The position numbers were made by a program, and so were the translations under genes. A DNA stretch of 64,000 bases from contig NZ_CP013854.1 of assembly GCF_001698125.1 (NCBI RefSeq), positions 5,518,001-5,582,000 of the forward strand, written 5' to 3'. Numbering within the stretch: position 1 is the stretch's first letter; each line of letters starts with the position of its first letter. Under the pieces are notes generated by a model, which was given only the letters and a program-made list of their open reading frames with translations, made no database searches and was not told where the DNA came from. Source of the stretch: Pseudonocardia sp. HH130630-07 (GTDB lineage Bacteria; Actinomycetota; Actinomycetes; Mycobacteriales; Pseudonocardiaceae). Positions 41,947-49,802 of this stretch are shown here, in pieces.

Positions 41947-42525
41947 TCAGGAGATCGCGCGCCGGGCCCGGCGACGGGCCAGCTCGTCCTCCGGGGTGTC
42001 GTCCACGGTGCCGCCGTCGGCCCGCTCCGCCGGGAAGTCCTTGATCACGCCGCTGATCTCGCGCATCGCACCGGAGACCGCGATCCCGAACACGCCCTGA
42101 CCGCCCTGCAGCAGGTCGACGACCTCCTCAGGGGAGGTGCACTCGTAGACCGTCGTGCCGTCGGAGAACAGGGTCACGCCGGCGAGGTCGCGGATGCCGC
42201 GCCGGCGCAGGTGCTCGACGGCGATCCGGATGTTCTGCAGCGAGACGCCCGCGTCCAGCAGCCGCTTCACGACCTTGAGGACCAGCACGTCCTTGAACGA
42301 GTACAGACGCTGGCTGCCCGAACCGGCGGCGCCGCGGATGGAGGGGACCACCAGTCCCGTGCGGGCCCAGTAGTCGAGCTGCCGGTAGGTGATGCCGACG
42401 ACCTGGCACGCCGTGGGACCACGGAAACCGACGAGGCTGTCGACCACCCCGTCGAAACCCTCACCGACCAGCGGGTCCGGAAACAGCTCAGCCTGGCCCG
42501 GCCCCTCGGGTGGTGGCATCTGCAC
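41947..42525 (-). CDS. MerR family regulator (Rv1830-like)
   Basis: A 192-residue regulator with a MerR winged helix: ACQVVGITYRQLDYWARTGLV (residues ~39-59, in two parts) and GSGSQRLYSFKDVLVLKVVKRLLDAGVSL (~67-95, in parts). The later FSDGTTVYECTSPEEVVDLLQGGQGVFGIAV stretch is specific to the actinobacterial Rv1830 group. No effector cysteines are seen. GTG at 42525 follows GGGAGA. In M. tuberculosis the order is gcvH-garA-Rv1828-Rv1829-Rv1830-gcvB; here the same order appears without an Rv1828 (FtsR) homologue. Confidence 0.92.
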   Translation of the reverse strand: MQMPPPEGPGQAELFPDPLVGEGFDGVVDSLVGFRGPTACQVVGITYRQLDYWARTGLVVPSIRGAAGSGSQRLYSFKDVLVLKVVKRLLDAGVSLQNIRIAVEHLRRRGIRDLAGVTLFSDGTTVYECTSPEEVVDLLQGGQGVFGIAVSGAMREISGVIKDFPAERADGGTVDDTPEDELARRRARRAIS

Positions 42526-42631
42526 CGCGTGGTCTCCCTAGGTCGGGATGTCATCTAGTCACGCAAACGGTAGGCCCGGCGGGCAGGGTGGTCAACGCGG
42601 CTCGCCGACACGGACGTACCGGACGGCGCGT

Positions 42632-42683
42632 GACGGGCCACCCGCGGTAGCCCGTCCGCGACCGGCGGCCACCCGCTGCCGGT
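42632..42683. terminator. Hairpins after the BFN gene
   Basis: Two neighbouring stems: GACGGGC/GCCCGTC (42632-42656) and ACCGGC/GCCGGT (42661-42683), the latter 16 bases past the BFN stop on the minus strand. Probably a weak terminator or an attenuator before merR. Confidence 0.35.
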
Positions 42684-42698
42684 GAGCGGTCGGTTCCG

Positions 42699-43175
42699 TC
42701 AGCCGGGCTGCGCGCCCCGGAAGTCCTCCGGGGAGACGGAGTCGAGGAACTCCTTGAACTTCTCGACCTCGTCCTCCTGCTCGTCCGGGATCACCAGCCC
42801 GGCCTCGGCGAGGACGCTCTCGTCCGCGTGCACCGGCACCCCGGTCCGCAGCGCCAGCGCGATCGAGTCGCTGGGCCGCGCGGACACCGTCACGCCGCCG
42901 TCGAAGATCAGCTCCGCGTAGAACGTGCCCTCCTGCAGGTCGGTCACCCGTACCTGCTCGAGCCGCCGCCCCAGCGCCCCGATCACGTCCTTCAACAGGT
43001 CGTGGGTCAGTGGCCGGGCCGGCTTCACCCCCTGCTGCTCCAGGGCGATGGCCGTCGCCTCCACGGACCCGATCCAGATCGGGAGGTAGCGATCCCCGTT
43101 GGTCTCCCGCAGCAACAGGATCGGCTGGTTCGCCGGGAGTTCGACCCGGACGCCCACGACGCGCATCTCGCTCAT
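42699..43175 (-). CDS. Bifunctional nuclease (BFN/DUF151) family protein
   Basis: A 158-residue protein of the BFN domain family (Rv1829 type). The family was named from a plant nuclease; the bacterial role is uncertain. Hallmarks are LLLRETNGDRYLPIWIG (residues ~20-36), EATAIALEQQGVKPARPLTHDLL (in parts, ~39-61) and VSARPSDSIALALRTGVPV (~97-115). The acidic C-terminus (EQEDEVEKFKEFLD) is typical of actinobacterial members. ATG at 43175 is the start; it lies between garA and the MerR gene as in mycobacteria. Confidence 0.92.
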   Translation of the reverse strand: MSEMRVVGVRVELPANQPILLLRETNGDRYLPIWIGSVEATAIALEQQGVKPARPLTHDLLKDVIGALGRRLEQVRVTDLQEGTFYAELIFDGGVTVSARPSDSIALALRTGVPVHADESVLAEAGLVIPDEQEDEVEKFKEFLDSVSPEDFRGAQPG

Positions 43176-43427
43176 CAGCCCGCCTCCCCGGCCCTCACGG
43201 GCCTGTCGGCCGACCCGGGTGGACCTGCCACCCCAGCCGCCCGGATCGCCTTGCTCGCCCTGGTCGGCACGGTCGCTCGCACCACCGGTACCGACACGTT
43301 CCGACGCTACACGGACGCGGCTGTCGACGCCCGCCGCCGGACGGGGCGTGACGGTGTCGTTTCGACGATCGTCACACGCCCGATCCCTGCGGCGTGTCGG
43401 CTCGACATCCGCCGCCCGGTGGCGGTG

Positions 43428-43877
43428 TCAGCCCTGGCCGGGTTCGCGCGGGCCGGTCAGGAAGACCAGCCGGAACTTGCCGATCTGCACCTCGTCGCCG
43501 TTCGCGAGGACGGCCGTGTCGACCGGCTCGCGGTTGACGTAGGTGCCGTTGAGGCTGCCGACGTCGACGACGACGAACTCCCCGGCGTCCCGGCGGAACT
43601 CCGCGTGCCGGCGCGAGACCGTCACGTCGTCGAGGAAGATGTCGCTGTCCGGGTGCCGGCCGGCACTCGTCGTCGGCACGTCGAGCAGGAACCGGGAGCC
43701 GGCGTTCGGACCACGCCGGACGACCAGCAACGCCGACCCGGCGGGCAGCCCGTCGACTCCGGAGACGGCCGGCTCGGCAGTCGGCTGCTCCACGTCGGCG
43801 AGGAAGTCCGCCCGGAAGACCGACGTGGTCTCCGGTGCGCGCTCCGGTGGCACGTCGCGCGGGTCGTTCGTGGTCAC
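43428..43877 (-). CDS. garA: FHA-domain metabolic regulator GarA/OdhI
   Basis: GarA controls 2-oxoglutarate dehydrogenase and glutamate metabolism by binding enzymes when unphosphorylated. The 149-residue protein has the kinase target motif ETTSVF (residues 16-21), with two adjacent threonines phosphorylated by PknB/PknG-type kinases in mycobacteria, and an FHA domain (~50-140) with GRHPDSDIFLDDVTVSRRHAEF (in two parts) and GSLNGTYVN. GTG at 43877 follows AGGAGGAG. A seven-base-arm hairpin lies 30-46 bases upstream. Conserved neighbourhood with gcvH supports the assignment. Confidence 0.95.
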   Translation of the reverse strand: MTTNDPRDVPPERAPETTSVFRADFLADVEQPTAEPAVSGVDGLPAGSALLVVRRGPNAGSRFLLDVPTTSAGRHPDSDIFLDDVTVSRRHAEFRRDAGEFVVVDVGSLNGTYVNREPVDTAVLANGDEVQIGKFRLVFLTGPREPGQG

Positions 43878-43906
43878 CTCGGGGTCTCCTCCTGTAGGAC
43901 ACGGAT

Positions 43907-43923
43907 CCCGGACGTCGTCCGGG
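43907..43923. promoter_or_regulatory. Palindrome upstream of garA
   Basis: CCCGGAC-GTC-GTCCGGG, perfect seven-base arms, 30-46 bases before the garA GTG. Operator or leader hairpin; no regulator is indicated. Confidence 0.35.
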
Positions 43924-44037
43924 TGTGGATCAGCGGCGGTGCTGACGGGGCACCGAACCTACCGGTCCGGCGGTCGCGGCGGAACGGAGAACACGCGCCG
44001 CGCGGCACCGGTCGTCGGGCGGTCTCGGCGCCGCCGG

Positions 44038-44430
44038 TCAGGACCCGTCCGCGAGCTGCCGGTAGGCCGCGGCGTCGAGCAGGCCGTCCGGCAGGGTGCC
44101 GTCGGTCAGCCGGACGTCGACGATCCAGCCGTCGGCGTAGGGGGCCGAGTTGACCAGCTCCGGGCTGCCGTCGAGGGACTCGTTGACGGCGACCACCTCA
44201 CCGGCGACCGGGGCGTAGATGTCCGAGACCGACTTGGTCGACTCGACCTCGCCCATCGCGTCACCGGCGGCCAGGGTGTCGCCGACCGTCGGGAGCTGCA
44301 CGAACACGACGTCACCGAGCTGCGACTGCGCATGGTCGGTGATGCCGATCCGGACCACCCCATCCCCCGTCTCGCGCACCCACTCGTGGGCCTCGGTGTA
44401 GGTCAGGTCCGACGGAATCTCCGAGCTCAC
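44038..44430 (-). CDS. gcvH: Glycine cleavage system H protein
   Basis: GcvH carries the lipoyl-bound aminomethyl group between the P, T and L proteins. The 130-residue protein has TEAHEWVR (residues ~12-19), GITDHAQSQLGDVVFVQLP (~29-47) and the lipoylation site VESTKSVSD with Lys66. GTG at 44430 lies six bases after TAGGCT with no ribosome site, a leaderless start. It is only nine bases downstream of the phosphatidyltransferase stop, so it may also be reached by read-through. Confidence 0.97.
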   Translation of the reverse strand: MSSEIPSDLTYTEAHEWVRETGDGVVRIGITDHAQSQLGDVVFVQLPTVGDTLAAGDAMGEVESTKSVSDIYAPVAGEVVAVNESLDGSPELVNSAPYADGWIVDVRLTDGTLPDGLLDAAAYRQLADGS

Positions 44431-44439
44431 GCGACGAGC

Positions 44440-45183
44440 CTAGCCCCCGGCCCCACCGTGATCGAACCGGGTGCGCGCGCCGGGAGCGGCCGGCGACGGG
44501 CGGCGCAGGGCGAGCACGAACTGGGCGAGGTACAGGGCGCCGGACCAGAGGTAGAGCGCCACCCCCCAGATCACGAACGCGTGCGCGACCACGGCCACCA
44601 CGGTCTCCGCCGGTGCCGTCCCGTCGCCGAGCAGGAGCAGCGGGAACGCGTACAGCAGCACGAAGGTCGCGGCCTTGCCGACGTAGACGACCTCGAACGG
44701 GCCGTAGCCCCGCCGGCGCATCACGAACACGCACGCCGCGAGCAGGACGTCCCGCGCGATCAGTGCACCGACCGCCCACCACGGGACGAGATCGCGGAAC
44801 GCCAGCCCGACGAGCGCGGCCAGGATGTAGAGGCGGTCGACCGCGGGGTCGAGCATCGCGCCGAACCGGCTGTACTGGTCGAGGACCCGGGCCAGCTTGC
44901 CGTCCAGCCAGTCGGTGAACCCGCCGATCGCGAGCACCGCGACCGCCCACGCGTCGGCCTCGGGACCCAGCATGAGCCACAGGAACAGCGGCACGCCGAG
45001 CAGCCGCAGCATGCTCAGCGCGTTCGGCACCGTCCAGAGCCGGTCCCCCGGGGTCGGCGGCCCGGCGACGTCGTGCACCGAGTCCCGGACCGTGTCGCGC
45101 ACCGTGTCCCGGGCCTGCAGCACCGTGTCCCGGGCCCCCCGGCGCACGGCGGCCGCCCTGCTGGTGTCCGACTCCCCGCCCAC
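44440..45183 (-). CDS. CDP-alcohol phosphatidyltransferase (PgsA-like)
   Basis: A 247-residue membrane enzyme that transfers a phosphatidyl group from CDP-diacylglycerol to an alcohol such as glycerol-3-phosphate. The diagnostic motif is complete: DWLDGKLARVLDQYSRFGAMLDPAVD (residues ~92-117; Asp, Asp-Gly, Ala-Arg, Gly, Asp, Asp). About six helices are predicted, preceded by a charged ~45-residue leader with RDTVRDTVRDSV. Position next to gcvH matches Rv1822 (pgsA2), so phosphatidylglycerophosphate or cardiolipin synthesis is likely. GTG at 45183 has TAGGCT six bases upstream. Confidence 0.88.
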   Translation of the reverse strand: MGGESDTSRAAAVRRGARDTVLQARDTVRDTVRDSVHDVAGPPTPGDRLWTVPNALSMLRLLGVPLFLWLMLGPEADAWAVAVLAIGGFTDWLDGKLARVLDQYSRFGAMLDPAVDRLYILAALVGLAFRDLVPWWAVGALIARDVLLAACVFVMRRRGYGPFEVVYVGKAATFVLLYAFPLLLLGDGTAPAETVVAVVAHAFVIWGVALYLWSGALYLAQFVLALRRPSPAAPGARTRFDHGGAGG

Positions 45184-45245
45184 GTGGCCAGCCTAGACGG
45201 AGCGTCGTGCTGCACCGGCCCGCACGGTGGGGTGAGGATGGTGTC

Positions 45246-45773
45246 GTGACGGACACCGACCCCGCATCCTCCGCGTCCCTGAAGTCCATCCAGGCACCGC
45301 TCAAGCAGCGCTACCGCGACGACCCGGAGGCGGCCGTCGTCACCCTGGCCGCCGACGGCGAGCTGGGCGCCGGCGTGGCCTGCCGGGTGACGACCGGCCG
45401 GGCACTGGCCGAGGCCGGTCTGCACCCGGCCACCGGTGGCGACGGCACCCAGCTGTGCTCGGGGGACATGCTGCTGGAGGCGCTCGTCGCCTGCGCCGGG
45501 GTCACCCTGCGCGCGGTCGCCACCGCCCTGGAGATGGAGGTGACGGGCACCGTGCGGGCCGAGGGCGACCTCGACTTCCGCGGCACGCTGGGCGTCGACC
45601 GGGACGCGCCGGTCGGCTTCCGCGACATCCGGCTGACCTTCCGGCTGGACGCCCCGGGGGCCGACGAGGAGCGGATCGCGACGCTGACGAAGCTGACCGA
45701 GCGCTACTGCGTCGTCCTCCAGACGATCAAGGGCAGCGCGACGACGTCGGTGGACGTGATCACCGCGTCCTGA
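45246..45773 (+). CDS. OsmC family protein
   Basis: A 175-residue cytoplasmic protein of the OsmC/Ohr superfamily, which reduces organic hydroperoxides with two cysteines. The two expected cysteine positions are present: ALVACAGVTL (residues ~81-90) and RYCVVLQTI (~157). GTG at 45246 is chosen over an in-frame start at 45207 because GAGGAT lies six bases upstream and the family N-terminus starts nearby. It is divergent from the phosphatidyltransferase gene. The exact substrate, peroxide or other, is open. Confidence 0.88.
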   Translation: MTDTDPASSASLKSIQAPLKQRYRDDPEAAVVTLAADGELGAGVACRVTTGRALAEAGLHPATGGDGTQLCSGDMLLEALVACAGVTLRAVATALEMEVTGTVRAEGDLDFRGTLGVDRDAPVGFRDIRLTFRLDAPGADEERIATLTKLTERYCVVLQTIKGSATTSVDVITAS

Positions 45774-46006
45774 TCTCCTGGCCCGGCCGGAGGACGGCTG
45801 CGTGCGCCGAACGGACGCGGACCGTGCACGGCCGGACGCGCCCGGTACCGGTGGTCTCCCGTTCGTCGCGCGATGTGGTCGGTTCGGCGCGCGGGGTGAC
45901 CACCGCTCTGCGACACCCCCTTCGGAGATCCGTACGGTGGGCCGGTACCGGGACGAGGTGACTCGGCGTGCCCGCGCGACCGCGCGCACGCCACGGCAGG
46001 GGACAC

Positions 46007-46909
46007 GTGATCAGACTGGCGGACGAGCTGTCGTCCGGCGATCACGTGTGTGCGATCCCGGACAGCGCGGAACACCTCGGCGAGATCTCGGCCGGCTACG
46101 TCGCGCACGGCCTGGCCCGCGGCGAGCGGGTCGTCTACCTCGACGACGACGGCGCGGCGGACGCGTTGCTGCGCAGGCTGAACGAGGACGGCGTGGACGT
46201 CGCGGAGCCGTTGCGGCTCGGCCAGTTCGAGATCGTCCCCGAGGAGCAGACCCGGCAGACCTTCCGCAGCCCGCTCTCCGACATCCACGCCGGGATCACC
46301 GGTCAGGTCATCCGCTCCCTCGACGACGGCTGGCGGGGCACCCGGCTCACCGGTCAGATGCACGCCGCGCTGGTACCCGGCGCGTCCGGCACGCTGCCGG
46401 AGTACGACGGCCTGCTGGCCCGGTTGATCCGGGAGAACGAGCGGGCCCTCACCGCGCTGTGCCTGTTCGACCACGACCACTTCCCGGACGACCAGATCGA
46501 CATCATGCGGGCGCTGCACCGCGACCATCTCGCGGTCCCCGGCGCCTACGACGACGGGCTGCTCCGGATCGTCCGGATCGGGGTCGGCAAGGCGCGGCTG
46601 GCCGGGCAGATCGACCACAGCAACCGGCCCAAGATCACGTCGCTGCTGCACCAGCAGCTGGACTCGGTCCTGCGCTCCCCCGACGCTCCCGCCGACATCG
46701 CACTCGACATGGCGTCGGTCCGGTTCATCGACGTCGCCTCCGCCGTCGCCTTCGTGCACGCCGCGGAGTCGTTCCCGGTCACCCACCGCCTCGTCCTGCA
46801 CCGGGTCCGGCCCCGGGTGGAGCGGATCCTGGAACGCTGCGGTGCCGCGTTCTCCCCCCAGCTCGGTTTCGCCGACGGCGCACCCGGGCCCGACCCGTCA
46901 CCCCGGTGA
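46007..46909 (+). CDS. MEDS-domain sensor protein with C-terminal STAS domain
   Basis: A 300-residue cytoplasmic protein. Residues ~1-165 are a MEDS/DcmR-type sensory domain (SSGDHVCAIPD near the start, GERVVYLDDDG, and a late ALCLFDHDHF). Residues ~205-295 look like a STAS domain (ADIALDMASVRFIDVASAVAFVHAA in parts), the anti-anti-sigma fold. GTG at 46007 is preceded by AGGGGA; 45968 is an alternative. It lies 13 bases before a MEDS-HATPase gene, so the two may work together as a partner-switch pair. No phosphorylatable Ser in the usual DSSG position is obvious. Confidence 0.82.
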   Translation: MIRLADELSSGDHVCAIPDSAEHLGEISAGYVAHGLARGERVVYLDDDGAADALLRRLNEDGVDVAEPLRLGQFEIVPEEQTRQTFRSPLSDIHAGITGQVIRSLDDGWRGTRLTGQMHAALVPGASGTLPEYDGLLARLIRENERALTALCLFDHDHFPDDQIDIMRALHRDHLAVPGAYDDGLLRIVRIGVGKARLAGQIDHSNRPKITSLLHQQLDSVLRSPDAPADIALDMASVRFIDVASAVAFVHAAESFPVTHRLVLHRVRPRVERILERCGAAFSPQLGFADGAPGPDPSPR

Positions 46910-46922
46910 GCGGAGGCAGCCC

Positions 46923-47876
46923 GTGAAGGTCAACGCAGCACCCCGGCCCCCGGGATTCGTGCACGGGCTGGTCCATGCCGACGACCACCACGAGCTGGTC
47001 GAGCGGGTCGCACCGCTGGCCGTCGCGGCGGTCCGCGACACCGGTTCACAGCTCGCACTGGCCGTCTCCGAGGCCGCCGAGCAGGCCCTGCGCGCGGAGC
47101 TGTCCGGCACCCGGGCCGCGATCGGCAGGCTGACCTCGCTGACCCGCCCTGCCCGGGAGTCCGGGCAGACCGTCGCCGCCTGGCGGGCCAGGGAGCTGCG
47201 GGCGCTGTCGTCGGCGGACCGCCCGGTGTTCGTCGTCGCCGAGCACGACGCCGAGCTCGACGGGGTGGACGGCAGCTTCTGGATCGAGCTCGAGGCCGCG
47301 CTCAACATCTCGCTCGGCGGGCTGCCGGTCACCCAGCTGTGCGTCTACCCCCGGCTGCCGCTGCACGGCGCGGTCGGCGACGGCGCCTTCGCCACCCACC
47401 CCGTGCGGCTGCGCGGCGGTGAGCTCGTGCACAACCCGGCACACCGTTCCCCCGGCGAGGTCCTGACCGAGTGGGCGCTCGCGCCGCCGCACCTGCTCGG
47501 CCCGCCGGACGTCAGGCTGCAGTACAACACCTTCGAACTCGCCAGGGTGCGCGACGCCGTCGAGGGGGCCACCCGCTCGTGCCGCTTCGACCCGGTGCGC
47601 GGCGAGGACATGGTGCAGGCCGTCAACGAGGTCGCCACGAACGCCGTCGAGCACGGGGCCCCGGAGGCCGGGCTGTCGGTGTGGGTCGGGGCCGACGAGC
47701 TGGTGTGCGAGGTGCACGATCCCGGTCAGATCGCGCTCCCGCTGATCGGTCTCGCCCCGCCGCACCCCTCGCAGCCCCGCGGCCGGGGCACCTGGATCGC
47801 CCGCCAGCTCTGCGACAGCCTGCACGTCTGGCAGGCCGGTGACGGCACCCACGTCCGGCTGTTGAGCCGCGCCTGA
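46923..47876 (+). CDS. RsbA-like MEDS and HATPase anti-sigma regulatory protein
   Basis: A 317-residue protein of the RsbA type: N-terminal MEDS domain (residues ~1-170, GFVHGLVHADDHHELVERV in parts) and a C-terminal HATPase_c domain (~215-315) with N box VNEVATNAVEHG, VHDPGQI and the glycine region RGRGTWIARQLCDSL. Such kinases phosphorylate STAS partners or bind sigma factors. GTG at 46923 follows GGAGGC. Together with the preceding gene it forms a likely sensory switch; no sigma factor gene is adjacent. Confidence 0.85.
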   Translation: MKVNAAPRPPGFVHGLVHADDHHELVERVAPLAVAAVRDTGSQLALAVSEAAEQALRAELSGTRAAIGRLTSLTRPARESGQTVAAWRARELRALSSADRPVFVVAEHDAELDGVDGSFWIELEAALNISLGGLPVTQLCVYPRLPLHGAVGDGAFATHPVRLRGGELVHNPAHRSPGEVLTEWALAPPHLLGPPDVRLQYNTFELARVRDAVEGATRSCRFDPVRGEDMVQAVNEVATNAVEHGAPEAGLSVWVGADELVCEVHDPGQIALPLIGLAPPHPSQPRGRGTWIARQLCDSLHVWQAGDGTHVRLLSRA

Positions 47877-48100
47877 CGAACGGACCAGTGCCGATTCGCT
47901 CACCCGGATCTCACACAGCGGACGCGGCTCGGCTACTCTGGCCGTCGTCGACACCGCGCGGACACGCCGCCCGCCGTCCGCGCCGGTTCGGTCTCGCCGT
48001 GCCCCTCTCGCGCCCCGCGGTCTCCCGCCCGGGCGGCGCACCCCGGCCCGGCGCAGGGCCGCCTGCGGGCCGCACGCCACGACCGATCCGGGGAAGAGTC

Positions 48101-48988
48101 ATGTCGGACGATCACTGTCGATCCAGTGAGATCATCCAGCACGCCGCAGCCGAGACCGCTCCGGTACCGATCGCGGTACGGGTGCTCGGCGCCTTCGGAC
48201 TCCGGGTCGACGGCCACGCGATCCCGCTGCCGGTCGACTCCCGCCGGCTGGTCGCCTACCTCGCCGTGCACCCCCGGCCGCAGCCGACCGCCGCGCTCGC
48301 CGCGGACCTCTGGCCCGGTGTCGCACCGGCGCCGGCCGCGCGGCTGCTCGACGAGGCCGTCGCGGGTGTCGACGTGCCCGGCCTGCTGGCCGCCGACGAC
48401 CGGGGCCGGCTGCACCTCGCCGACGAGGTCGTGGTCGACCTGGCCGAGGCGATGCTGCTCGTGCGGGGCCTGACCTCGGCCGAGACGATGCGCACGGTGC
48501 GCGAGATCGGCTCACCGGGGACCGAACTGCTCGAGGCCGAGGTGCTGCCCTCCTGGACGGCACCGTGGATCGCCGTGGAGCGCGAGCGGTTCCGGCAGCT
48601 GCGGCTCTCGGCCCTGGAGGGCCTGTCCGGGCTGCTGACCGCGGCCGACCGGCACGCCGACGCGGTGACCGTCGCCCGGCGCGCGGTCGCCACCGCCCCG
48701 AGCCGGGAACGCTCGCGCCGGGCCCTGGTCGAGGCGCTGCTCGCCGGCGGGCAGGTCGCCGAGGCCCTCGCCGAGTACGACGAGTTCCAGCGGCTGCTGC
48801 GCAACAGCGTGGGCGCCACCCCCGACTCCGAGCTCGACCGGCTGCTCGCCCCTCTCGACCCGGGCTGGCCGCTCGGACCGGGGCTGCACCGGCCCGCACA
48901 GCGCTGGGGCGTGGGCATGCCGGGCGCCGCCCGGCCGCCGCAGCGGGGGCGCAGGCTCGCGGCCGGCACCCCCGCCAGCGGTCGCTGA
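48101..48988 (+). CDS. SARP/BTAD-domain transcriptional regulator
   Basis: A 295-residue regulator. Residues ~25-120 resemble the OmpR-like winged helix of SARP proteins (VRVLGAFGLRVDG and RRLVAYLAVHPRPQPTAALAADLWPG in parts), and ~145-255 the all-helical BTAD region (WIAVERERFRQLRLSALEGL in parts; NSVGATPDSELDRLLAPL). The Pro/Arg-rich C-terminus is disordered. ATG at 48101 follows GGGGAAGAG. SARPs often activate pathway-specific genes, but no biosynthetic cluster is visible here; it may act on the MEDS genes. Both DNA-binding and BTAD parts are weaker than in classical SARPs. Confidence 0.8.
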   Translation: MSDDHCRSSEIIQHAAAETAPVPIAVRVLGAFGLRVDGHAIPLPVDSRRLVAYLAVHPRPQPTAALAADLWPGVAPAPAARLLDEAVAGVDVPGLLAADDRGRLHLADEVVVDLAEAMLLVRGLTSAETMRTVREIGSPGTELLEAEVLPSWTAPWIAVERERFRQLRLSALEGLSGLLTAADRHADAVTVARRAVATAPSRERSRRALVEALLAGGQVAEALAEYDEFQRLLRNSVGATPDSELDRLLAPLDPGWPLGPGLHRPAQRWGVGMPGAARPPQRGRRLAAGTPASGR

Positions 48989-49004
48989 GCCGGCCGGTCG
49001 CCCG

Positions 49005-49802
49005 TCAGTCCTCCGGGTGGAACCGGGGCCGGCGCTTCTCGCCGAACGCGGCGAGCCCTTCGGCGCCCTCCGGATCGGCCGCGCAGGCCGCGATCGCGTC
49101 GGCCTCGGCGTCGAGCTGGTCGGTGAGGGTCCGTTCCCAGGTCCCCGTCAGCAGGTCCCGGATCCGGCCGAGCGCGGCCGTCGGGCCCTGGGCCAGCCGG
49201 TGGGCGAGCGCCACGGCCTCGTCGGTCACCCCGTCGTCGTCGACCACGGAGGTGAGCAGGCCGAGGTCGGACAGGGTGGCGGCGTCGAGGACCTCGTCGG
49301 TGAGCAGGATCCGCCGCGCCCGGGCCGCGCCGACGAGCCGGGGCAGGGTCCAGGTGAGGCCGCCGTCGGTGGAGAACCCGATGCCCGGGTAGGCCGGGCG
49401 CATCCGCGTCGACCGGCCGCCGACGGCGAGGTCGCACACCAGCGCGATGCTCATGCCCGCTCCGGCGGCCCAGCCGCGCACCGCGGCCACGGTCGGGACC
49501 GGGGACGCGGCCAGCGGGCGCTGCATCGCGTGGAAGGTGTCCGCGAGCCGGTGTACGTAGTCGTGCCGGTCCGTGGCGCCGGCGAAGGCGCGCACGTCCC
49601 CGCCGGTGCAGAAGTTCTCGCCGTCGCCGTGCAGCAGGACGGCGCCGACGGCGTCCAGCCCGGCCGGGTCCTGCCCGGCGAGCTGCTCCAGCGCGGCGGT
49701 GACCTCCTGCATCGCCGGGCCGTCCAGGGTGCCGTGCCGGCCGGCCGAGATGCGGCAGCGCAGCACCCGGCCGTCGCGCTGCACCGGGCCCGGCTCGCTC
49801 AC
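49005..49802 (-). CDS. Enoyl-CoA hydratase/isomerase family protein
   Basis: A 265-residue crotonase-fold enzyme acting on acyl-CoA. Oxyanion segments are ENFCTGGDVRAFA (residues ~64-76) and AAVRGWAAGAGMSIALVCDL (in parts, ~105-124), followed by STRMRPAYPGIGFSTDGG (~128-145). The second catalytic Glu position carries the GFSTDGG segment, which departs from the hydratase GITPGxGG pattern, so isomerase or other activity is possible. GTG at 49802 overlaps the fgd stop by four bases, so it is translated after FGD. Confidence 0.85.
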   Translation of the reverse strand: MSEPGPVQRDGRVLRCRISAGRHGTLDGPAMQEVTAALEQLAGQDPAGLDAVGAVLLHGDGENFCTGGDVRAFAGATDRHDYVHRLADTFHAMQRPLAASPVPTVAAVRGWAAGAGMSIALVCDLAVGGRSTRMRPAYPGIGFSTDGGLTWTLPRLVGAARARRILLTDEVLDAATLSDLGLLTSVVDDDGVTDEAVALAHRLAQGPTAALGRIRDLLTGTWERTLTDQLDAEADAIAACAADPEGAEGLAAFGEKRRPRFHPED

